Part shown: positions 20,233 to 25,052 of the stretch, piece by piece
Numbering within the stretch: the first letter of the stretch is position 1
Layout of the letters: the number at the start of each line of letters is the position of its first letter
IMG/VR virus record: IMGVR_UViG_3300031758_000536
Coordinates: 1-25,052 of that record
Reading direction: 5' to 3' (one strand)
Length of the DNA: 25,052 nucleotides
From: a virus
Notes under the pieces: model-generated
Told to the model about the DNA's origin: nothing
Database searches by the model: none
What the model saw: only the letters and a program-made list of their open reading frames with translations
Position numbers and translations under genes: made by a program

Positions 20233-21138
20233 TTAGGCGCTGACGATGCGCTTGAGGGCGGCGGCGTGGCCGAGGGCGAAGCCGTAGTTGACTTCGATGA
20301 CTGATTTCTCAGTGTCGGTGTCGGGATCGCCCCATGAGCGGTATTCGATGGAGAGACCAGTCTCGGGATCGACTGCCACTTCGTAAGCAGTGAGGTTGTT
20401 GCGGACGCCGGGGCTTGGCTGCACGGGCGAAAAGGCGACCAAGATCGCCTCGGGGAGTGCGACCATACCGACGAGGTTTTCGCTGTTGCCGGGGATGAGG
20501 TTGGTGCCGACGACATCGAAGCCAGCGATCTGTGGCAGGCGGCCGTTTTGGATGGCGGATGCGCTGCCGACTGCGGCGGCGTTTTTGATGCCGGAATCCT
20601 TGAGGAGCGCGCCTTCATAGGCGTTGTCGAGGATCATGACGCGGCTGGATTTTGGCCATTTGGCAACATCGAGCGCGGTCTTGATGGTGATCATGTCGTC
20701 CGAATCAAACGCGGAGGCTGCGCCGGTGTGGATCGCTGCGCCGTAGTTGGCGAGGGTGACGACCGAAAGAACATCACGGAGGATGTCTTCGGCGAGCTTG
20801 CGGCCTTTCAAGAAGCCCAACTGTTCAGGATTGAAGTAGGGCTGGCGGGCGAGTTCCGAGCTAGTGAAGCTCAGCGCTTGATACTTGCGCTTATTGACCG
20901 TGATCTCGCGGCTGTTGATGGCGTTTGTGTCGCCGAAAGAATAAGTGCCGTTGAAGTCGCTCGTCGCGTCAGTGGCGAGAGGGTAGAACGGAACGCTGAT
21001 CTTGTCGGTGCCTTGGAGCGGAACGCTGTTGTAGACAGTCGAGAAGGAGTTGAGCGGGAGAAGCGCCTCACGCAGTGCGACGAGCGCAGAGTCGAGGACG
21101 ACATTCAGTTTGAGTTCGGATGAGATGGTTGTGGCCAT
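20233..21138 (-). CDS. major capsid protein (HK97 fold)
   Basis: A 301-residue protein with the order and motifs of HK97-fold coat proteins of the P22-like group. The N-terminal helix (LNVVLDSALVALREALLPL), a long flexible part (VPFYPLATDATSDFNG), then LAEDILRDVLSVVTLANYGA, the spine helix segment around MITIKTALDVAKWPKSSRVMILD, and the C-terminal AFSPVQPSPGVRNNLTAYEV and ATDPETG-like strand segment (VAVDPETGLSIEYRSWGDPD). It follows the protease/scaffold by 53 bp and has a C/A-rich leader. It builds the icosahedral head. Confidence 0.88.
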   Translation of the reverse strand: MATTISSELKLNVVLDSALVALREALLPLNSFSTVYNSVPLQGTDKISVPFYPLATDATSDFNGTYSFGDTNAINSREITVNKRKYQALSFTSSELARQPYFNPEQLGFLKGRKLAEDILRDVLSVVTLANYGAAIHTGAASAFDSDDMITIKTALDVAKWPKSSRVMILDNAYEGALLKDSGIKNAAAVGSASAIQNGRLPQIAGFDVVGTNLIPGNSENLVGMVALPEAILVAFSPVQPSPGVRNNLTAYEVAVDPETGLSIEYRSWGDPDTDTEKSVIEVNYGFALGHAAALKRIVSA

Positions 21139-21176
21139 TTGAGTGGGTGGTTTGGTGGGTTAGGTTTTGGGTTTCG
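21139..21176 (-). promoter_or_regulatory. C/A-rich leader of the capsid gene
   Basis: Minus strand CCTAACCCACCAAACCACCC followed by ACTCAA and the ATG. No purine-rich Shine-Dalgarno motif precedes this start, although the capsid must be the most translated phage protein. The CCAACC/CCCACC style is shared with four other leaders here. Confidence 0.5.
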
Positions 21177-21191
21177 TGGATTGCGTGGGTG

Positions 21192-21779
21192 TCAAATCGC
21201 GGCGGTCTTGGCGTGGGCTTCGAGGGCTTTGCGGTTCGCTCGGAAAATGCGGGTCTTCTCGGCTCCGGTGGCGTTGCGCCATTGGTCGTAGATGCTCGAG
21301 GGGTTGGCGGACTGATCGATTTCGGGAACGACGCGGGCGGCGGAGAGGCCGAAGGAGCGTTGCAACCGGCCGAGGTCTTCGCGGTCTTGAGCGAGTTCGC
21401 TGCGGAGGGTTTCGACTTCGCTGTTGAGAGCTTCAAATTTCGCGCGGTAGGCGGTGGCTTCAGCGAGGGCGGCGTCGCGATCGGCGATTGCGCCGTTGAA
21501 TTTGGCGAGGATGCTGTCAGCGGCGGAGACTTTGGCTTGAGGCTCGGCAGCATACTCTTCGTCGCCTTCTTTAGTTGCCTCTTCAGTGGTCTCCTCTTCG
21601 GGAGCACTCATCGCGGTGGCCATGGATTGCAGGCGCTCGGCGAGGGTGGATTTGCTTTCTTCGTCTAGTTCGGCGGATTTGGTTTCGACTTCGTCAAGGG
21701 AAGCCAGAATTTCAACGAGCAAGGGGGTCGGTTCGTTTTCGACTTTTTCGGTTTCGGTTTTTTCGGTTTCGGGATCCAT
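21192..21779 (-). CDS. possible nested internal-start scaffold protein (Nu3-like)
   Basis: Within the head protease gene an in-frame ATG at 21779 (residue 201) begins DPETEKTETEKVENEPTPLL, exactly where the protease domain ends and the helical region starts. AAGG lies 8 bp before it, and an internal copy of the TTTGACAC motif lies 20 bp upstream. A product from here would be 195 residues, acidic, coiled-coil rich (RLQSMATAMS, SEVETLRSELAQDREDLGRL) and scaffold-like. Lambda makes its scaffold Nu3 from such a nested start in the protease gene C. Translation from this start is inferred. Confidence 0.5.
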   Translation of the reverse strand: MDPETEKTETEKVENEPTPLLVEILASLDEVETKSAELDEESKSTLAERLQSMATAMSAPEEETTEEATKEGDEEYAAEPQAKVSAADSILAKFNGAIADRDAALAEATAYRAKFEALNSEVETLRSELAQDREDLGRLQRSFGLSAARVVPEIDQSANPSSIYDQWRNATGAEKTRIFRANRKALEAHAKTAAI

Positions 21780-22379
21780 AGATTTTGCCTTTGCGAAGGT
21801 GTCAAATCGGGCGCGGAGACTTTCCGGCGTGGCGGTGGCTGCGGCGGCTACGCCTTCCTCGATGGCGTCGGCGAATCCGAGGGCCACGGCTTCGACGGCG
21901 TCGAGCCATGTTTCCTCGTCCATCATTTGGGCGATGCGGTCGGCCTCCATGCCGGTCTTGCGGACATAGGCGTTGCGGAGGGAGTCTTTGAGTTTGTCGA
22001 GAAGAGCGGCTTCGCGGCGGAGCTGGTCCGAGTCGCCCATAGAGACGGTCCACGGATTGTGAATCATCAAAAGGGCGTTGTCGGCGATGTAGACGGGGGC
22101 GCCTGCCATGGCGATGACGCTGGCCATCGAAGCGGCGAGGGCGTCGATGTGGACGGTCAGCCCGCCTTTGTGCCGGCGGAGGGCGTTGTAAATGGCCGTT
22201 CCCTCAACCACGGACCCACCGGGCGAGTTGATGCGGAGGTGGAGATGTTGGCCGTCGAGCTTGCCGAGGTCGGCGAGGAACTCTTTTGAGCCTGAGCCGA
22301 AAGCACCGACCTCATCGTAGAGGTGAATCGTTGCTTCGCCGTTGTCGGATTTTTCCAGTGCATAGAATTTTTTGTTCAT
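21192..22379 (-). CDS. ClpP-type head maturation protease with C-terminal scaffold region
   Basis: A 395-residue protein. The N-terminal 180 residues form a ClpP/SppA-like serine protease: LRINSPGGSV (48-57), nucleophile S84 in ALAASMASV, H107 in MIHNPW, and a third acidic residue somewhat downstream (unassigned). Residues 201-395 are an acidic helical region with coiled coils, like the scaffold part of lambda gpC/Nu3 or of HK97-type delta domains. The protease cleaves scaffold during prohead maturation. ATG 22379 overlaps the portal stop (ATGA) and gives the normal start of the family; a longer frame to 22751 is antisense to portal coding and is rejected. Confidence 0.87.
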   Translation of the reverse strand: MNKKFYALEKSDNGEATIHLYDEVGAFGSGSKEFLADLGKLDGQHLHLRINSPGGSVVEGTAIYNALRRHKGGLTVHIDALAASMASVIAMAGAPVYIADNALLMIHNPWTVSMGDSDQLRREAALLDKLKDSLRNAYVRKTGMEADRIAQMMDEETWLDAVEAVALGFADAIEEGVAAAATATPESLRARFDTFAKAKSMDPETEKTETEKVENEPTPLLVEILASLDEVETKSAELDEESKSTLAERLQSMATAMSAPEEETTEEATKEGDEEYAAEPQAKVSAADSILAKFNGAIADRDAALAEATAYRAKFEALNSEVETLRSELAQDREDLGRLQRSFGLSAARVVPEIDQSANPSSIYDQWRNATGAEKTRIFRANRKALEAHAKTAAI

Positions 22380-23884
22380 GAGTTTTGTTGGGTGGGTTGA
22401 GTGGGTGCGCCGTCTTCCTCGTCGTCGCTGGATTCGGCGGGCTGTTGCGCGGCGAGGCCGCTGCGGAGGGAGTTCGGGAAGACCTGCGAGACATCGAGGC
22501 CGAGGGCTTCGCATTTTTGTTTGCGGCGGAGATAGGTCTCGATGACATCCGCCTCCTCTTCCTCGGCGCGGAGGCCGAGCATGTTGAAATAGCGGGTCGG
22601 CGACAGGTGGCCTTTGTCGAGTTGCTCGCTGAAGGCGCGGGCGTCGCGGCCGCTGTCCACCGTGATCTTTTTCGGTGCGAGCCATTCGTGGCGCCACCAA
22701 TCGTCGCCGGGGTATTCCAGACGACCGGCTTGCATTTCGTGCCAGAGCCAATACTTGTAAAAGGGTCGGCAGAACTGATCGATGACCTGTTGCTGAAGGC
22801 GCTCGAGGAAGTTCTGCGTGACCTCCAAAACGGCGCGTTGCTCGGTGCCTGCGAGGCCGACATTGACCATCATGGCCTCGGGCGGCAGGCCGACGGCGAA
22901 GGCGACATCGGAGCGGAGCGCGCGCATGACGGCTTCGTAGGTCTGGCCGGGAATGTCGTTCTTAAAGGCTTCGAGCTTTTCGCCTGGCTTGAGGCGTGGG
23001 AGGAGGATGCCGTTCGGGAGGTCGCTGGTTTGGAGGTCGCCGACTTCGTTGGTCGTGGATTTCAAGCCAGCGCCGAGGCCGATCTTGGCGACCTCGGTGC
23101 TGGTAACCATGTAGCCGATTTGCGCCCCGGCCTTATACGCTCCCTTCACAAATGAGTTGATTTCGGAGATGTCGCGGAGGTTGGAGACGGCGGAGTGGAA
23201 CCACGAAACGCCGCGCGGCTGGGCGTGGCGGCGGATGTGGCGGAAATGGAGGATGTCTTCGGCGGGAATACGAGTGCCGTTTTCAGCGTTGACGGTGTAG
23301 GCGACGGGCGCGCCGAAGCGGTCCATCGAAACGCCGTCGTGCGTCATGTCGTCCGGGTTGCCGTAGCCTGCCGAGCCGCCGATGGACTCACCGCCGATGA
23401 AGCGCACGCGGGCCGCGCCTTCTTTGGTCTTGAGGAATTGCGCGAAGAAATCGCCGTCGATGGCGACCTGGCGGAGGATGAGGCTTTGCGCGGTGTAGAA
23501 ATTAACCTGTGCGCCGGCATCGAATGCCCATGCCTCGGCGCAGTTCCGATCCTCAAAATACTGATCAACCTTTTTGTTCCAGGCTAAGTTCGAGGTTTTG
23601 GGTTGGACGACGATGCCGGTGCCGATGGCGCGTTGGGCGAGGTGCTCGACGATGTAAGTTGCCTGCGCGGCGTTGTTGTAGAGCCACCGCGAGAGGCGGA
23701 GGATTTCAAGTCGGGTGTGTGCCGTGAGTTCGCGCTTGGGATCGGTGGTCGGAACCCAGATGAGGCCGCGATTCAGCGAGGGCTGGGCGGCTTCAAAGGC
23801 GGCGGCTTTTGCGTCTGGCTTGCGCGGGCGGCCTGCTCCGGGGCGGGTTCCACCCCAACTTGATTTTTTGATTTTCGACGGCAC
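22376..23884 (-). CDS. phage portal protein (lambda gpB family)
   Basis: A 502-residue lambda-family portal, the 12-fold ring at the head vertex through which DNA enters and leaves. Typical segments are LEILRLSRWLYNNAAQATYI, GTGIVVQPKT, LILRQVAIDGDFFAQFL, GYGNPDDMTHDGVSMDRFG then PVAYTV, ILHFRHIRRHAQPRGVSWF, and VGLPPEAMMVNVGLAGTEQR. The start is GTG 23884 with no Shine-Dalgarno site, 15 bp after the gpW-like stop. The first 20 residues contain GGTRPGAGRPRKPD, an AT-hook-like basic segment usually found at the N-terminus of small terminases and not typical of portals. The C-terminus is acidic and Gln/Pro-rich. Confidence 0.9.
   Translation of the reverse strand: MPSKIKKSSWGGTRPGAGRPRKPDAKAAAFEAAQPSLNRGLIWVPTTDPKRELTAHTRLEILRLSRWLYNNAAQATYIVEHLAQRAIGTGIVVQPKTSNLAWNKKVDQYFEDRNCAEAWAFDAGAQVNFYTAQSLILRQVAIDGDFFAQFLKTKEGAARVRFIGGESIGGSAGYGNPDDMTHDGVSMDRFGAPVAYTVNAENGTRIPAEDILHFRHIRRHAQPRGVSWFHSAVSNLRDISEINSFVKGAYKAGAQIGYMVTSTEVAKIGLGAGLKSTTNEVGDLQTSDLPNGILLPRLKPGEKLEAFKNDIPGQTYEAVMRALRSDVAFAVGLPPEAMMVNVGLAGTEQRAVLEVTQNFLERLQQQVIDQFCRPFYKYWLWHEMQAGRLEYPGDDWWRHEWLAPKKITVDSGRDARAFSEQLDKGHLSPTRYFNMLGLRAEEEEADVIETYLRRKQKCEALGLDVSQVFPNSLRSGLAAQQPAESSDDEEDGAPTQPTQQNS
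22380..22402 (-). promoter_or_regulatory. C/A-rich leader of the head protease gene
   Basis: Minus strand ACCCACCCAACAAAACTC before the overlapping ATGA. These bases also encode the PTQPTQQNS tail of the portal. No Shine-Dalgarno motif is present; another example of the leader pattern. Confidence 0.4.
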
Positions 23885-23899
23885 GCCGAGGCGGGCGTG

Positions 23900-24172
23900 T
23901 CAAACGGCGGTGCCGTATCTGCTGCGGTCAGCGATGGCGAAAAGCTGGCGACCGTTCGGGCCTTCGCTGAGGATGTCTTCGATGGCTTCGAGGAGGAGCC
24001 ACTTGGGCATCGTGACCTGGCCGGATGAGGATGTTCCTTCGGTGCCGATGGAGGTAATCGTGACCTCCTCGGTGGCGCTGGCGAAGGTTGACGCGGCGAG
24101 GGCTTCCAGCTCCACCGTGGTCTTCGTGCGGCGGAGGAATGATTTGATGCCGGAAAGTTTTAGGGACTCCAT
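23900..24172 (-). CDS. gpW-like head-tail joining protein
   Basis: A 90-residue protein just before the portal, where lambda-like phages carry gpW. The N-terminal helices (MESLKLSGIKSFLRRTKTTV, ELEALAASTFASATEE) are followed by a short beta hairpin (VTITSIGTEGTSSSGQVTM) and a C-terminal helix (KWLLLEAIEDILSEG). This matches the helix-hairpin-helix layout of gpW, which completes the head and binds the tail. The match is by layout and position. The stop lies in a TTTGACAC motif and no clear ribosome-binding site precedes its ATG. Confidence 0.6.
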   Translation of the reverse strand: MESLKLSGIKSFLRRTKTTVELEALAASTFASATEEVTITSIGTEGTSSSGQVTMPKWLLLEAIEDILSEGPNGRQLFAIADRSRYGTAV

Positions 24173-24208
24173 GCCCGTGTGGGCGGAGTCAAACGCTGGG
24201 GCTTATCC

Positions 24209-24232
24209 CGCAGAGGCGCGGAGACGCAGAGG
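24209..24232 (+). repeat. REP-like element (GCAGAGGCGCGGAGACGCAGAG)
   Basis: The block CGCAGAGGCGCGGAGACGCA followed by GAGG has an internal direct repeat of GCAGAGG/GGAGACGCAGAG type. Similar CGCAGAGGCGC-GAGACGCAGAG strings are well known as scattered intergenic sequences in GC-rich bacterial genomes. It is likely host-derived; the phage copy sits 37 bp beyond the start of the gpW-like gene. Confidence 0.55.
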
Positions 24233-24456
24233 GGGGATTTGCAGGGACGGCGCGGCCGCACCTTTTCAGACGCCGGGTTTCCAAGGTTGACGCCGTGCGT
24301 TACGACTTGGCTCCTCGGTTCGCGCCCGATTCTTTTTTAAGCGCCTCCCGACCTCGATGTGGCGACGACCGAGATTCTCCGGTCAAGTCGCTCATCCGTG
24401 TCTCTCGTCTGCCTGCGAGGATTTGGGGGAGTCAAAAGCTACAGGCGAGAAAGATG

Positions 24457-24475
24457 CTACATTTGGCAAATGTAG
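24457..24475. promoter_or_regulatory. 19-bp dyad, candidate operator
   Basis: CTACATTTGGCAAATGTAG is a perfect 9-bp inverted repeat with a single central base. The symmetric TACA...TGTA ends resemble operators of winged-helix repressors. It lies about 285 bp before the gpW-like start and 100 bp downstream of the promoter-like pair. Confidence 0.45.
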
Positions 24476-24575
24476 AGTCCGGCTGTTTAGATTTTGCCTT
24501 AAAACTCAAAGCACGCTTGAGCTTTGGCGTAAATTTTAAGCAAAGCGTGTTATACTCGTGAGCGAATAGCCCGAT

Positions 24576-24605
24576 TTTATACCTCAACGCGGATAGTTTT
24601 GTCGG
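24576..24605 (-). promoter_or_regulatory. candidate promoter for the head operon
   Basis: Minus strand CCGACA (24600-24605), 18-bp spacer, then TATAAA (24576-24581), a partial match to sigma-70 elements. The -35 part overlaps the inverted repeat GTCGGAAA...TTTCCGAC (24601-24628), which could be an operator. Direction fits the head genes, although the start of the gpW-like gene is still about 400 bp away. Weak evidence. Confidence 0.25.
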
Positions 24606-24628
24606 AAATTCGGGGGTGTTTTTCCGAC
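24601..24628. repeat. 8-bp inverted repeat GTCGGAAA / TTTCCGAC
   Basis: Two perfect 8-base arms separated by 12 bases (containing CGGGGGTG). It overlaps the -35-like element of the candidate promoter. It could be an operator or a small RNA hairpin. Confidence 0.4.
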
Positions 24629-24690
24629 ATCGTGTTAAGGAAACGGCTTTTGTTTATCGCGTGCCGGGCGACATGATAAAAATCTGGCGG

Positions 24691-24954
24691 TTATTTTACA
24701 GGAATGAGGTGGATCGATTTGGCTTTGTGATCCATGACGACTTCATATTGGGGACCCTTGCCGCCGAATAATTTTGTCTCGATGTATTTCCCGCGACTCT
24801 GGTCGCCTCGGTCGCGGTCGAGCTTTTGCCAGCTCTCCGGTTGCATGGAGACGCTGCGGGTGATGGCCGTTCGGCCTTTGGCGTTTTTGTTTTTGCTGCC
24901 GGTTTTGCGGCCGGCACCTTTGCGTGGGCCGCCGTGGGTGGTGGGCTTGCTCAT
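24691..24954 (-). CDS. small basic DNA-binding-like protein
   Basis: An 87-residue protein. The N-terminal 30 residues are an AT-hook-like basic segment (HGGPRKGAGRKTGSKNKNAKG); then comes TRSVSMQPESWQKLDRDRGD and SRGKYIETKLF, which looks like a ribbon-helix-helix unit, and a C-terminal beta hairpin (YEVVMDHKAKSIHLIPV). It may bind DNA upstream of the head genes. Small terminases also often start GG-R-GAGR, but the rest does not look like one. The start overlaps the stop of the preceding gene (ATGA). Confidence 0.6.
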   Translation of the reverse strand: MSKPTTHGGPRKGAGRKTGSKNKNAKGRTAITRSVSMQPESWQKLDRDRGDQSRGKYIETKLFGGKGPQYEVVMDHKAKSIHLIPVK

Positions 24955-25052
24955 TTCGGGCGCGGGTAGTAGCCGGAGGGGGTGTCCACTTGGGTGAGGG
25001 TTGGATTCTGCTGGAGGATGACGGCGGCCTCGCCGGGCGTGATGTCTTTGCT
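24951..25052 (-). CDS. C-terminal 33 residues of an unidentified gene (cut by window edge)
   Basis: The open frame enters from the right edge and ends at TGA 24951, overlapping the next start by 4 bases. The visible tail is SKDITPGEAAVILQQNPTLT then QVDTPSGYYPRPK. The Pro/Tyr-rich end is compatible with many virion or replication proteins. The large terminase would be expected somewhere upstream, but this fragment does not show it. Confidence 0.7.
   Translation of the reverse strand, partial: SKDITPGEAAVILQQNPTLTQVDTPSGYYPRPK

Larger units (their letters stand above)
24173..24690. other. 518-bp non-coding region with inverted repeats
   Basis: No convincing gene lies here; the one longer plus-strand frame (24295-24561) has no start signal or protein-like pattern. 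Visible elements are a GCAGAGGCGCGGAGACGCAGAG-type repeat (24209-24232), a 19-bp dyad (24457-24475), a promoter-like pair (24576-24605) and an 8-bp inverted repeat (24601-24628). The stretch from about 24440 to 24690 is AT-rich. It may hold the head-operon promoter and its operators; an origin or packaging site cannot be excluded. Confidence 0.5.

Noticed and set aside
21192-22751. 519-residue reading of the head protease
   Set aside because: The first 124 codons lie within the portal gene in another frame and have Arg/Pro-rich shadow composition. The ATGA overlap at 22376-22379 gives the natural start.
24297-24306. GTTACGACTT resembling the 3' end of 16S rRNA (antisense)
   Set aside because: Only 10 bases match and the surroundings do not continue the rRNA sequence; treated as chance.
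24295-24561. 88-residue plus-strand frame in the non-coding region
   Set aside because: Starts at GTG without a ribosome-binding site, crosses the dyad at 24457 and has no protein-like pattern.
24691-24954. Small terminase subunit
   Set aside because: The N-terminal basic segment is similar in style, but the rest looks like a ribbon-helix-helix protein, the length is short, and no large terminase follows it downstream.
1-25052. CRISPR array or insertion sequence
   Set aside because: No regularly spaced identical repeats of CRISPR type and no transposase gene or terminal repeats were found.

Overview
The window is a contiguous stretch of a tailed double-stranded DNA phage genome. It runs from just upstream of the head genes at the right end to the integrase and a repressor-like gene at the left end. 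Almost every gene is on the minus strand, so transcription goes from right (25052) to left (1). The order is the classic siphovirus late order: gpW-like joining protein, lambda-family portal, ClpP-type head protease with scaffold-like tail, major capsid protein, head-tail connectors, tail tube, tail assembly chaperone with a -1 frameshift, tape measure, tail-tip proteins, fibres and receptor-binding proteins, lysis genes, accessory genes, then integrase. A large tape measure and no visible sheath gene suggest a long, non-contractile tail. The large terminase is not visible; only the last 33 codons of an unidentified gene are present at the right edge.

Region by region: 1-343 holds a small ribbon-helix-helix-like regulator facing right, behind an 18-bp perfect palindrome. 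344-1372 is a tyrosine recombinase. 1334-1560 is best read as an intact attP site: 42 nt matching the 3' half of a tRNA-Thr(CGT), flanked on both sides by repeated TGTTGGCAC-type arm sites, with a Rho-independent terminator directly after the tRNA end. Since the 5' half of the tRNA is absent, and phage-like genes lie on both sides, the sequence probably represents the free (unintegrated) phage genome. 1524-3008 holds four small or accessory genes, including a metallophosphoesterase. 3012-4227 is a lysis cassette (amidase, small lipoprotein, holin-like protein, membrane-anchored coiled coil). 4224-12415 is an unusually rich adhesion module with two paralogous long fibre proteins, a repeat fibre, a coiled-coil fibre, a LamG lectin-like protein and a beta-propeller-like protein. 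12421-14340 is the tail tip. 14343-19891 is tail and connectors. 19985-24172 is head. 24173-24690 is a 518-bp non-coding stretch with inverted repeats, followed by a small DNA-binding-like gene.

The host cannot be named with certainty. GC-rich coding sequence, short intergenic elements of the ACCACAGAGGACAC and GCAGAGGCGCGGAGACGCAGAG type, and the near absence of Shine-Dalgarno sites would fit a Verrucomicrobiota (or Planctomycetota-like) host. That is inference. Several structural genes instead start behind C/A-rich CCAACC-type leaders, which is one of the more interesting patterns here. Parts of the tail-tip and adhesion region are clearly more AT-rich than the surrounding genome, consistent with modular exchange of host-recognition genes.
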